Source: Pirellulaceae bacterium
GTDB taxonomy: Bacteria; Planctomycetota; Planctomycetia; Pirellulales; Pirellulaceae
DNA: 37,478 bases
Direction of reading: 5' to 3'
Assembly (NCBI GenBank): GCA_022446825.1
Contig: JAKVBY010000071.1
Span: 1-37,478 of the forward strand
Part shown: piece after piece, positions 25,225-34,464 of the stretch
How positions within the stretch are numbered: the stretch's first letter is position 1
How the letters are laid out: each line of letters begins with the position of its first letter
Translations under genes and position numbers: made by a program
Notes under the pieces: generated by a model
What the model saw: the letters and a program-made list of their open reading frames with translations, nothing else
Told to the model about the DNA's origin: nothing
Database searches by the model: none

Positions 25225-28197
25225 TCAGCGGTAGCCAATCGCATCCAGCGTCTTGCCAAAGTCCACCGGCAGTTCTGCCAGAGGCTTGTTCAGATCCCGC
25301 GTCGCATGACGCAGCATGTTGCGTAGCAGGCGTTCCGCTACAGGATCCTCCCCAAGGTGCTCGCGGATGAACAACGTGTTGAGCACGAAGCGACCGGCTC
25401 CGAAGTCATAAACCGCGAGGTAGAGGCCCGAGAAATAACCATACGACGTGGTGATGCCGCCAGCGACCGCTGCGGACGGTGGGTCGAGGCCGACGAAGGT
25501 CGGATCGGGCACGATCTCGCGATAGTAGGTGTAGTCCATGATCCGGCCCGTCGGCAGGCCGTCAAAAATCGGATGGCGTTTCGTCCACTGGTCCGGGTGG
25601 TAGACAATGTGCAGCGATTTCCCGATGCCTCCTTTGTTGGCGAGTGGCAGCCAACCCGTCGATTGACCCGCCTTGTCGAAGACGGCCTGGTCGAGAAAAA
25701 CAACCGTGGATCCACTCGCCATACGACGTGCGAGCTGTGCGAAGGCCCCTGCATCGCCCGGTTGCTCGGGATGGCGCCCCACGAGAATCACTTCCCGTTC
25801 CGCAGGTGGCTCGGCCGAGAATTTGCGCGTGCGAATCCCCTCTTCATGAAGCCATTGTGCCAGCTCCACGTCTTCTCCCCAGAGCGTAATCTCGCTGTTG
25901 ACTGGCGGCATTGCTGCATCGTCGGTGACATAAAATACCGACTCGCCGCCCGCTGCGGCAGCGCCCTGATCGAACTTCACCACAAAGCGATACTTTCCCG
26001 GTGGCCCGTTGATCACAACGTCTTCCGACAGAACGGGAATGACCATTTTAGGTTCGGAGCCCTCTTTCGCGTCGGGAATGATCACCGTAACGGACTTCCT
26101 GAAGGCGCGCGTGGTTGCAGGGCCGAAGACTTCCAATGTCGCGGGATATTCGCCGGGGCGGAGCACGTCTTCGTTGGAAAGCACGGCCTCGACGTGCACG
26201 CTCGATCCACGATAGATGTGCGCCGGTTCGACGAACGTACACCAGCGCAGCGGCGCAAAGCCGTCGAAAATCGCGTCCGTGGTGCCGGGCTTGAGTTCGC
26301 GAAAGGCCGTCCAGATGCCATCACCCAGCGTCACCTGTTCGACGAGACCGGTGATGATGTGTCCCACTGCTCGTGGATTCGATCGTAGCGCGTTGAGGCC
26401 GAGAAGTCTCTGGCCAGCCTGGCGTGCGAGGCTCTGGGCAAAGAAGTCTTCCGGACGGTCAAAAACCTCATCAAGCTTCCACTTCTCGTAGTCGGCCGTA
26501 AATTTTTCGAGCTGCTCGTAGTGGAACCTGGCGTCCATCACGTGCGTCTTGCCGAGCTGCTCGTAGGTACGCACCATGCGCAAAAGATCGTTGCCGCTGC
26601 CGATGCCGTACTCGGACAGAAACACCTGTCGGCAGGGTGTGCCACAAATCGTTCTCAAATGGTCAATCTCTTGGGCCCTGTGCGGGACGCGCGGATAGGG
26701 ATGCGTATCGTAGAGATCCGTCTGCCATTGATCCTCTCCGGGATTGGCATAGCACTTGCCGGCCAGCTCTTTGGCGACCTCGCAGAAGCCGCTGTTGAGA
26801 AAGACCATGCGCGAGTCGTCCGCTGCCAGGATTGCCGGCAACATCTGCTCTGCGTGTGCGAGCACAGTGCCGCCCTTGTCGCCGCCGTAGTTTTCGTTCA
26901 AGAGCCCCCAGGCGATGAGGCTGGGATGATTGCGGTCGCGATGGATCATTCCGAGGATCGACTCATCAAAGCGCGCGGCCATGTGTGGAGAATCGCCTAA
27001 AAACCAGCTGGCGTAGGGCTCGGTGTAGTACAGGATGCCGATCTCGTCGGCCAGATCGAGCTGGTAGCGTTTGGGGATCCCGCCGAGACAACGAATCATG
27101 TTAAGACGCATCGCCTTCGCATTGATCAGGTCGCGCCGCAGGAGGTCGGGATCGTAAGCCACCTCAAGTCCAACCGGAGTGGCATTCGTCGTTACTCCGC
27201 CCCGCAGAAAGATCCGTTTGCCATTCAATCGGAACCACCCGTTCTCGAAGCGGAAGTCACGAAAACCACAGCGCACCGAATGCTCGTCCAGAGAGTCGGA
27301 CTCTGCGGTCGTGACCCGGCAGGTCACGCGATACAGAAAGGGATCGTTCAATTCCCACAGACGCGGGTTCTCGACATGCAGTGAGCCTGAGACGAGCGTG
27401 TCCCCCGCCGCGCATGTCTGTGTCAGGGAGATGGTGGATAGCGTCCTGCCACTGGCGGCCGGCGCGACGGCAAACTCGACCACCGCATCGCTCGTACGCT
27501 CGGAAGCGTTGCGCAGATTGGCCTGCACACGAATCTCGCCGGTCTTCCAGTTCGGCCGCACGAAAACATCCTCGACGCGCGTCTCCGGAACCAGCATCAA
27601 CTCCACCGAGTCCCAAATTCCGCCTTTGTTGCCGATGCCGCCGTAGCTGAAGGGGATCCCCTTGTTGCGGTGCGGGATTTCCTTCAGAACCAAGCTGTCG
27701 ATGCGCTCTTCTTCCTGGGGGTTAAGTACACGCACGGCCAGACGGTTCGATCCGTTCGGTTTTACGGCCTGCGTCACATCGAACACAAAAGGCGATTCCG
27801 CGCCTTCGTGCGCGCCGATGCGAACATCGTTGAGCCAGACGTCCGCCTTGTAGTCCACGGCCCAGAAACGCAGCAGATATCGTCCGCCGGGGCGATTGTT
27901 TGCGGGTATGTCAAAGTCATGCCAGTACCAGGCCACGCCGTGATACTCCGGAAAGGCATCCTGAATAATCCAGGGCACTTTGGTCGTCTGGGCATCCGCA
28001 CGAGGCGCCTTCCACCACTGCTGTTCCTGGCCGACATTGTCGGGATCGGTGGCCAGAAGCCAGTCATCACCGTCCAGGGAAATAACGGATGTGGGCGAGT
28101 CTGCCCCCGCGAGGTGTACCGCGCCGGCGATGCGTAAAAGGGAACTATAGGAAACACCCAGGATGATCAAGAAAACAACCATAGAATGCCGACTCAT
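25225..28197 (-). CDS. Exported glycoside hydrolase family 2 protein
   Basis: A 990-residue GH2 enzyme. The ATG at 28197 has GAGGA seven bases upstream, and a signal peptide follows (VVFLIILGVSYSSLLRIAG). Domain order: N-terminal sugar-binding jelly roll (about 45-200, with RYLLRFWAVDYKADVWLNDV), Ig-like domain (about 205-310), TIM barrel (about 315-620), then beta domains. The barrel opens with FRLNGKRIFLRGG. The likely acid/base is E435 in WGLLNENYGG and the likely nucleophile is E529 in VFLSEYGIGSG. The family includes beta-galactosidases, glucuronidases and mannosidases; the exact substrate is not clear. The C-terminal 300 residues, with GLPTGRIMDYTYYREI, go beyond minimal GH2 length. It would hydrolyse oligosaccharides in the periplasm or outside. 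Confidence 0.9.
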   Translation of the reverse strand: MSRHSMVVFLIILGVSYSSLLRIAGAVHLAGADSPTSVISLDGDDWLLATDPDNVGQEQQWWKAPRADAQTTKVPWIIQDAFPEYHGVAWYWHDFDIPANNRPGGRYLLRFWAVDYKADVWLNDVRIGAHEGAESPFVFDVTQAVKPNGSNRLAVRVLNPQEEERIDSLVLKEIPHRNKGIPFSYGGIGNKGGIWDSVELMLVPETRVEDVFVRPNWKTGEIRVQANLRNASERTSDAVVEFAVAPAASGRTLSTISLTQTCAAGDTLVSGSLHVENPRLWELNDPFLYRVTCRVTTAESDSLDEHSVRCGFRDFRFENGWFRLNGKRIFLRGGVTTNATPVGLEVAYDPDLLRRDLINAKAMRLNMIRCLGGIPKRYQLDLADEIGILYYTEPYASWFLGDSPHMAARFDESILGMIHRDRNHPSLIAWGLLNENYGGDKGGTVLAHAEQMLPAILAADDSRMVFLNSGFCEVAKELAGKCYANPGEDQWQTDLYDTHPYPRVPHRAQEIDHLRTICGTPCRQVFLSEYGIGSGNDLLRMVRTYEQLGKTHVMDARFHYEQLEKFTADYEKWKLDEVFDRPEDFFAQSLARQAGQRLLGLNALRSNPRAVGHIITGLVEQVTLGDGIWTAFRELKPGTTDAIFDGFAPLRWCTFVEPAHIYRGSSVHVEAVLSNEDVLRPGEYPATLEVFGPATTRAFRKSVTVIIPDAKEGSEPKMVIPVLSEDVVINGPPGKYRFVVKFDQGAAAAGGESVFYVTDDAAMPPVNSEITLWGEDVELAQWLHEEGIRTRKFSAEPPAEREVILVGRHPEQPGDAGAFAQLARRMASGSTVVFLDQAVFDKAGQSTGWLPLANKGGIGKSLHIVYHPDQWTKRHPIFDGLPTGRIMDYTYYREIVPDPTFVGLDPPSAAVAGGITTSYGYFSGLYLAVYDFGAGRFVLNTLFIREHLGEDPVAERLLRNMLRHATRDLNKPLAELPVDFGKTLDAIGYR

Positions 28198-28534
28198 GAC
28201 GTCTTCCTCAAAACGAGACCTGGTGGTGTGGTGCCTACGAGGGTCTCATCTCATGTTTTTTGCCGCCAGGAGTCAATCCCCCCTGGGTCGATTGAAGCAT
28301 CCACCACGCCAGAACGTCAAAGCTAACTACTGCAGCAGCCTCTGTATTGGTGGCATCTGGATGCGCCTACCGCAGGATCTGCACATGAAACGTCTTAGAC
28401 ATGCCGCCGCCACTAAGATTCACCAGTGATTCAGCCGAACCGTAAGCGCACAAGATCGACGCAACGCACAAGATCGCGCGCTCGGCGTAACGCGCTGGAC
28501 TCCAAGCCAACGGCCACCGGATTTTGAATCCGGG
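28198..28534 (-). other. Intergenic region with an 12-bp spaced repeat
   Basis: About 340 bases without a gene. CGCACAAGATCG occurs at 28447-28458 and again at 28465-28476 (period 18). Otherwise I see nothing: no RNA structure and no clear promoter. Confidence 0.5.
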
Positions 28535-29839
28535 TCAAGCCATAATTTCGGCAAGCGTTCCGCTGCTGTCGGAGAATTGCGCAGCGGGTACATTCAATGC
28601 GTTTAGCAGCGTGAGGTAGAGGTTCGACAGCGGAGGGGCCTGTTTGCCAAAATCATGAACCGCACCTTGTCTGAGGCCAAGCTTTTCGCCTCCCACCAAC
28701 ATCAAAGGATAATCGGTGTTGACGTGCGTCTGGCTGTTGCTGCTGCCGTAGAGCACGATCGTATTATCGAGCATCGTGCCTTCGACCTCAGGAGTGTCGG
28801 CCAGCTTCGTAATAAGCTCCGCCAGCAGGTCTGCCTGGAACTTGTCGTACTTCCCCAATGCAACTAGGTTCTCACCTCCTTGTACCGCGTTGTGGGCCAA
28901 GATGTGGTGCGTGCCGCCGAGGCCCAACTGGATCGGTACATTGTCCCACGCGCTGCTATTCATACTTTGCAGCATGTAACTCGCGTAACGGGTTGAATCT
29001 GTCTGGAACGCCAGATAAATGAGGTTGTACATCGTGCGGATAAAAGTGGCCGGATCCTTGACGGTCGCATCCAGCGCGAGGCCAGCGGCTGTCACTTGTG
29101 GCTTGGGTTTATCCATCCAAAGTTCCAGACGTTCAATATCTTTTTCCACATCACGCAAGGCTTGCATGTAGTGCTCCAGCTTCTGTGAGTCGTCGCGTCC
29201 GAGCTGGCGCTTGATCTCGCGATACGATTCCAAAACACGATCGACACGGCGCTGCTCTCGACTCAATCGCGTGTGCTGATCTTTCTGCAAGGTCGGATCG
29301 GAATTGAACATTGCGTCATACAACCCTCGCAAATTATTCGTCGCAGGGATGCCGCGTCCGAATTGATTGTACGAAAGCGTGTTCGATCGGCCTTCGCCGC
29401 CCAGGCCTCCTTCATTACCAAGTACGAGACTCGGATAGCGCGTCTTATGCCCATGTGCCGTGGCGGCAATTTGATCGAGCGACGGACTTTTCACGGCAGC
29501 GGCAGGATTGCTGCCGGTCAGAAATGAATCGGCCGTGCTGTGCCCACCCGCACTCACGCATTGGGGATGTTCCAGGCCTTGAAGAACGGTGATGCGCTTG
29601 GCTAGAGGGGTAAAGGCTTCCATTGATTTTCCGAAACGCAGTTGGCCTTCCACCAAAGTCGGGTACCAACCCCAATCGCCATGCAGGGCAAATCCGTGAC
29701 CCACATACAGCGCCAGGAGTCGCTTAGGGGTTTCAACTTCTGTATCACTCGCCATGCATTCGAACAACGGCAAACTCAAAGCCACGCCACCCGTACCGCG
29801 GAGAAATGTACGTCGATGAATCTGTATTCTCTTAGCCAT
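28535..29839 (-). CDS. Exported DUF1552 family protein
   Basis: A 434-residue protein. I choose the ATG at 29839 with AAGG five bases upstream; the frame is open further to 29875. The twin-arginine signal is HRRTFLRGTGGVALSLPLFE, residues about 8-27. DUF1552 blocks include KRLLALYVGHGFALHGDWGW, VLQGLEHPQ, GGHSTADSFLTG, LSREQRRVDRVLESYREIKR and NTIVLYGSSNSQTHVNTDYP. The activity of DUF1552 proteins is unknown; the family is abundant in Planctomycetes and usually sits beside a DUF1587/1592-type cytochrome, as here (39 bases apart). It is probably co-transcribed and co-exported with that cytochrome. Confidence 0.88.
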   Translation of the reverse strand: MAKRIQIHRRTFLRGTGGVALSLPLFECMASDTEVETPKRLLALYVGHGFALHGDWGWYPTLVEGQLRFGKSMEAFTPLAKRITVLQGLEHPQCVSAGGHSTADSFLTGSNPAAAVKSPSLDQIAATAHGHKTRYPSLVLGNEGGLGGEGRSNTLSYNQFGRGIPATNNLRGLYDAMFNSDPTLQKDQHTRLSREQRRVDRVLESYREIKRQLGRDDSQKLEHYMQALRDVEKDIERLELWMDKPKPQVTAAGLALDATVKDPATFIRTMYNLIYLAFQTDSTRYASYMLQSMNSSAWDNVPIQLGLGGTHHILAHNAVQGGENLVALGKYDKFQADLLAELITKLADTPEVEGTMLDNTIVLYGSSNSQTHVNTDYPLMLVGGEKLGLRQGAVHDFGKQAPPLSNLYLTLLNALNVPAAQFSDSSGTLAEIMA

Positions 29840-29878
29840 GACTACCTTCTTTCCATCCTGCCGACGTGGGCGCAACGA

Positions 29879-32440
29879 TTATTCTGGAATCTTTGCTTGC
29901 GAACCTTGCCGATAAACCGTTGATGTGACAATCGATTTGATCAGGCTCCGCATTTTGTATCCGCTTTCTTTGAACTCCGTTTGCAGAGCCAGTACAGTCT
30001 GCTCATCACGATAGGTGATCGGTCGGCCCAACGCAAAAGAAAGCATGTGACGCGTAAAACCCTGAGCGAATTGCTCCTGGCGATGGGTGAGTAAAAATTG
30101 TTTCAAGGGCAGCAGGCCGTCGATCTCTTGTTTGTCGATGACAATTTTCTTAACAACGGGGCCAGCCTTTTGAATGGTGGTTCGCAACAGGCCCACCGCA
30201 TCGAAGCCTTCAGTCGCAATGCCCCATGGATCGATATCCTTGTGGCAATCGTAACACGTTGTGCCTGCCTTGAGATGCAAATCCAATCTCTGCTTGACCG
30301 ATACAGGGCCGCTGGTTTTGGCATCGCCGGATGGTTCCGGTAGTGAAGGCACGTCCGGCGGCGGATCGGACGGTGGATCACCCAGCAGGCGCGAACGTAT
30401 CCAAACTCCCCGGTTGACCGCGTGGGCATCCTGTCCGTTGGATTGAGCCAACATGATCGCAGCCTGGGCCAACACGCCGCCACCTCGATGTGCGGGCGCA
30501 GCAACGGGCACAAATCTCGGCGTGAAGACATCAGCAATGCCGTAATGCTCTGCCAGCGTTTCATTCACCAACACAAAATCAGACTCCAGAAAACTCAGAC
30601 AACTCAAGTCCTGTCTGAGAACGTGCGCAAAGAATTCTGCGCATTCCTGCTTCATATACTCTCTGATGCGCAGGCCACGATCTTTGAAGGCGGGATAGTA
30701 GTTCGGATCAATCGCAATCTGATCGAACCGAGTGAAATCGACCCATTGGGCCACAAAGTCTTCGATAAAGCGCCGCGCTCGTTTGTCGGTAAGCAGGCGA
30801 TCCACCTGCTGCTCGATGAGGGAATCATCCAGGTGGTCATACTCATCGGCCAACGCAGTCAATATCGCATCCGGCGGGCCGCTCCACAGAAAGTAGGACA
30901 AGCGGCAGATCAAATCGTAGTTATTCGATTGACGTAAGTACAAAAACCGCGGGTCACTCAGTATCGTGACGATGGAGCTTCGCAATGCTTCAAGTTCACT
31001 ACTGCCCGCGGCGATTTCCTCCGCCCAAATACTCTCAACATGTATTGCATCGGCCGCGGACAACTGCCTGCGCCAAGCCTTTGCTGCGAACACCTTCAAC
31101 CTGCCCGGTATTTCCTTTCCATCCAGTTTTCCTGCGGTCAGGAACGGTTGAACGGCTGGCGGGGGCCAGCTCTCAAAAAACGGCGTTTCAAACTCCACCT
31201 TTTCGATGACCACATATCCATGCGTTTTCATCGCCTCGGGATAAACCGCGGGGCCCTTTGCCTCATTTCCGTGCGTGCCGTTGTTTCCATTGGCCGAAGG
31301 AATCAGACCGGGAGTATGGCCAAACGCCTTGATCCACTGTTCATCGGGCCGTACAAGATAAATTGGCTCAGTCCACATAAATCGTGCCGGCAGCGGAAAG
31401 CCCTCGAGCCTGTTGTGATTCACAATTGTGAGCGTGCGGAACTTCAGCCAGTAACCAGGGCTGCGATCAGCGGCCACAATGGGGTCAGAAACCACGCCGA
31501 GGTGATCTTCCAGGGTGCCGAACAATTCAAATTCCTGCGGGCCTGCTTTGACAGGAACGGTAATCGGATCCACCAACTTGTAAGGATGGCGACCGGACTG
31601 ATCCATGTACACGCCGATTTCCTGCGGCGTGCGCGGCTGACCGTTTTCGGGTGGTTCATTACGTAAGGTCAACCTAATACGAAATCTACCCTTGCTCCTG
31701 TTTTCACGCAGGAACATGCGGTATTCGTGTTTGGGTGGTATCGGAATCTCGAAATCATCGCCAATCCACTTTGGCCCTTCGTACAACCGCCGATGCCCCA
31801 CGTAAAGATAGTTGTCACCCGCCCAGTGGCATCTTTCCCAATCATTCCCAGCGATGAGAAACAGACCCGGCCGGACTGGTTTCATAGGTGGCATCGCCCG
31901 GTCGAGGATCTGTTCGAGCGCCTCGGTATAGAGCTGCAGGTACGAACCCGAAAGATCGAGCTCCGCCTGACGGGAAAAACCGTGCTTGTCGATTGGGTCA
32001 CCGATCAACTGGTCGGCAATATGCTCGTGAGTTTGCAACAAGTCCTGGAGACTGTGCGCGATCTGATTATTAGTCAGCCGCACCAGGGGGTCTCGTACCC
32101 CCTTCGCGTCCTCCTCGTATCTCGTTAATAACTGAATCGCCTCAGAAAGGAACTCCCGACGTTCCTCCGTCGTGGTCTGCTTGGCATCCTCAGGCGGCAT
32201 GTCACCCCGTTGGATGTTGTGCACGACCTTTTTCCACAGTTCGTGGTTATCCCCCGTCACACGCAAAGCAAGCTGGTCCAACCGAACATCGCCCTTGTGC
32301 TTTTCGGTGTTATGGCATTTTACGCAATAGGTCTTCAGAAAAGCGACTCTGTCTTTATCAGCCGAGACTGCTGCGTCGGGTGAGAAAGCAACGTAGGCTA
32401 TGAGGAGCAATATGAAATGAACGCCAGGGAAACGGTTCAT
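29879..32440 (-). CDS. Planctomycete cytochrome C protein (DUF1587/1592/1588/1585)
   Basis: An 853-residue exported protein with a signal peptide at residues 1-27. An N-terminal haem motif CVKCH lies at residues 39-43 and a second, CYDCHKDIDPWG, begins at residue 729. Between them come DUF1587 (about 100-170), a beta-rich region, DUF1595/DUF1592 (about 430-620, with RLSYFLWSGPPDAIL, FVAQWVDFTRFD) and DUF1588 (about 630-730, with VAAPAHRGGGVLAQ). The DUF1585 tail (about 760-845) holds FTRHMLSFALGRPITYRD. Two CxxCH motifs suggest a dihaem electron carrier. Its partner is the DUF1552 gene downstream. The same role in this window is played by the DUF1549/DUF1553 plus DUF1501 pair, so two parallel versions of a cytochrome/partner module are present. 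No strong ribosome binding site is seen. Confidence 0.9.
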   Translation of the reverse strand: MNRFPGVHFILLLIAYVAFSPDAAVSADKDRVAFLKTYCVKCHNTEKHKGDVRLDQLALRVTGDNHELWKKVVHNIQRGDMPPEDAKQTTTEERREFLSEAIQLLTRYEEDAKGVRDPLVRLTNNQIAHSLQDLLQTHEHIADQLIGDPIDKHGFSRQAELDLSGSYLQLYTEALEQILDRAMPPMKPVRPGLFLIAGNDWERCHWAGDNYLYVGHRRLYEGPKWIGDDFEIPIPPKHEYRMFLRENRSKGRFRIRLTLRNEPPENGQPRTPQEIGVYMDQSGRHPYKLVDPITVPVKAGPQEFELFGTLEDHLGVVSDPIVAADRSPGYWLKFRTLTIVNHNRLEGFPLPARFMWTEPIYLVRPDEQWIKAFGHTPGLIPSANGNNGTHGNEAKGPAVYPEAMKTHGYVVIEKVEFETPFFESWPPPAVQPFLTAGKLDGKEIPGRLKVFAAKAWRRQLSAADAIHVESIWAEEIAAGSSELEALRSSIVTILSDPRFLYLRQSNNYDLICRLSYFLWSGPPDAILTALADEYDHLDDSLIEQQVDRLLTDKRARRFIEDFVAQWVDFTRFDQIAIDPNYYPAFKDRGLRIREYMKQECAEFFAHVLRQDLSCLSFLESDFVLVNETLAEHYGIADVFTPRFVPVAAPAHRGGGVLAQAAIMLAQSNGQDAHAVNRGVWIRSRLLGDPPSDPPPDVPSLPEPSGDAKTSGPVSVKQRLDLHLKAGTTCYDCHKDIDPWGIATEGFDAVGLLRTTIQKAGPVVKKIVIDKQEIDGLLPLKQFLLTHRQEQFAQGFTRHMLSFALGRPITYRDEQTVLALQTEFKESGYKMRSLIKSIVTSTVYRQGSQAKIPE

Positions 32441-32827
32441 AAGACGTTAGTTTTGAAATGAGGAGCTCTGGGTTCACTATCGTTCATAGAGATGTTCGTG
32501 TAAAAAAGTAACTGAGTAATTGCATCAATGCTGGTATACTCTACCGATGTTGCAATTCGGCGTGTGGATTAAATGTGCAACTGACCACATCCGTTAAACA
32601 CAACATCCACGTTATTGCGGCGAACGTCGGATTGCTGCGTCTGGTGACGAAAACGATAAGCTGCTCGTTCACTACGGTCCGTTATTACCGCGCCGGGTAA
32701 GAACCACTTGGCGACTTTTCTTCGCACCCCCTGCGAATCGCTATCAGATGGCGATTGTGCCACGACCTAGCAGCTGATTATAGCTGACAGTAATAAAAGG
32801 CATGTAGTTATCCTGTATTCGATGGGA
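32441..32827 (-). other. Gene-free spacer
   Basis: About 390 bases between the thioredoxin-like gene and the cytochrome gene on the same strand. It holds no open frame with features I can support. A small AATCGC/GCGATT inverted pair near 32735-32755 is not convincing. Confidence 0.4.
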
Positions 32828-32870
32828 GCACCTCTTGGCCTCTAGGGCCTGGGCCGGCGGCCGGAGGTGC
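32828..32870 (-). terminator. Inverted repeat over the 3' end of the selenoprotein gene
   Basis: GCACCTC (32828-32834) pairs perfectly with GAGGTGC (32864-32870). The GC-rich interval between them contains the gene's stop codon and can fold further through GGCC blocks. There is no U-run, so termination is only suggested by position. Confidence 0.4.
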
Positions 32871-33915
32871 CTCGGGTGCGTGAACGAACGCGATCAGGAA
32901 CCGGGACTTCGGTCTCCCAGGTAATATCGCTCTGCCGCCCGTTACGTACATGGATGCCATGTACCTTGCTATTGCGCCGAAATGCACTAGCCGCAGCCAG
33001 CAGGGTTTTTTTCAGGTCTTCAGCAGAAACATCCGGGGCGATCGTCGTCATCACTTGTCCCTGGAGTCCGTAGGTATCAGGCCTGATGACCAGGATTCCC
33101 TTTTTTGCCACAGCCCCTTTCACGATCTTCAGATCGTTACGATTCGCAGTCGCGGCATAAATAAATTTTCCTGCTAACCCCTCATCCCAGATAACTCCAC
33201 TGAGTTTTTTATTCAACTCATCTACTTCCCGCTGATCCTGCCCAACCACAACAACGCTCGGAAGGCCATCACAACTGGCCACGTTGATACCCAGGCGAAC
33301 ACTTTTCATACAGGGAACCGGTCGCATGGAATTCCCACGGATCGTCTTGCCCCGGTACTGGCTGGCAATCCTGCGTAAGTCAGCTGCCATAGCGTTTGAA
33401 TTTTCATAGACAAAATTGGGGCCGCGGTCACTGCGTCTCAATTTCTGCTGTCCATCCGGTGACAAGACACAATACCCAAAATTTCTCAGGGTACCACCTG
33501 CACGCATCACGAAAGTTCGTTTCAAGAACTCGGCTTCTTCCTTGTCTTCATAGGTTGCCGTCCGAATACAAACAAAGTCACGGGAAACCTTGATTAGTTG
33601 CTCGCCGGACAGGAAACTCCTGTCCATATTTTGCTTGCCAGGTCACCACATGCCGGGTACACCACCACATTGTGCAGCTGCCGTGATCAGCAGGATTGGC
33701 TTTCCCGTCCGCCTCGCCTCGGCTAGGCCGTCTTTCAGTACACCATACCAGGCAATGCCGGACACAACGCGATTACTGTCCGGAACACTACCTCCATACG
33801 AGGCACCGGTCGGTGGAGCAAGCTGCGCGCCGACAGTCGCAGTTACCGTGAAAACCGCGAGTATTACAGGCAAGACCAGTCGTCGAACGTATTTCGTGAA
33901 CGAGTTGATGAGCAT
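32842..33915 (-). CDS. Exported thioredoxin-like protein, predicted selenoprotein (Sec at residue 91)
   Basis: The frame runs from ATG 33915 to TAG at 32842-32844 with one internal TGA at 33643-33645. Read as Sec, it gives 357 residues. Both halves are in the same frame, and the second half alone is open for 265 codons. A signal peptide or anchor lies at about residues 10-31 (LVLPVILAVFTVTATVG). The thioredoxin-like region starts with LAEARRTGKPILLITAAAQ, then C83, then GVPGMW, Sec91 and PGKQNM. FVCIRTATYEDKEEA follows, similar to the strand after the active site in thioredoxin folds. A second alpha/beta part (about 185-310, VVVVGQDQREVDELNKKL) precedes an Arg-rich tail. C83 and Sec91 could form a redox pair. 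A hairpin that fits a bacterial SECIS lies 17 bases after the TGA. The alternative is a pseudogene with a nonsense mutation, or restart at the ATG 33625-33627. I favour Sec because of the hairpin and intact downstream frame. Confidence 0.75.
33607..33645 (-). promoter_or_regulatory. UGA codon with predicted bacterial SECIS hairpin
   Basis: The TGA occupies 33643-33645 in minus-strand sense. After 17 bases the mRNA folds as GGACAGGA (33625-33618), loop GUU (33617-33615), UCCUGUCC (33614-33607). This is a perfect 8-bp stem, with one extra U-G pair possible. As I recall, bacterial SECIS elements have an apical loop of 3-14 bases with a G in the first two positions, 16-37 bases from the UGA. Here the loop is GUU and begins 25 bases after the UGA, so all criteria are met. 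Confidence 0.7.
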
Positions 33916-34464
33916 TTCTCCCTGTATGAGAATCTATTGAAAATGGCGCCAAGCGTCATACCGAGAGAATAAACCCTGTGGGTTGCTGAAAGTTTCGGTT
34001 CCTGGAGAAAAAGAGAAACAAACAAGAACTCAGTTGGTATCCCTTGATCCCGACTTGAAATAATAGTTACCTAACTAGCCCTGGGCAACCGTCTAATGGC
34101 TCGTCCCTTGCGATGGTGGGTAGAGCCCGCTGATGAGAAAGGATCGAGACGACCAGCAAAGCGGTGCCGTCGCAAAAGGGTTCAAATAAAGCATGCCTTC
34201 GTCGGCCAGTTGATCGTCGCTATTTACCAGTCTCGGTAGGCTCGCCCAGCTCAAAACTGCTCGATGGCATTCAGCTAGACTCACGATTGTCAGCAGCATC
34301 GTCTGCGTGCACATCCAAGCCATCTGCATCGAGGAGCAGCAGATCCTTGACACTTACAACTGCGGGCATCCTGAGATCACGCACCCGAAATAGTGCGGCT
34401 AAAATCTTCGCGCATTATCCTTTATCCTTTGGTCCTAGTGTCATTGGTTGTTGGCATCGAGGTG
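33916..34464 (-). other. Gene-free stretch upstream of the selenoprotein gene
   Basis: About 550 bases. A minus-strand frame near 34273-34400 gives RVRDLRMPAVVSVKDLLLLD and may be a decayed gene end. It lacks a start and stops after about 50 codons. No RNA gene, promoter or repeat could be supported. Confidence 0.35.

Noticed and set aside
32735..32760. Small inverted repeat considered as terminator
   Set aside because: Stem of only six pairs and no T-run.
34093..34353. 86-codon minus-strand frame
   Set aside because: Composition rich in Cys, Met and Ser with no motif; an overlapping frame looks more protein-like but is also broken.
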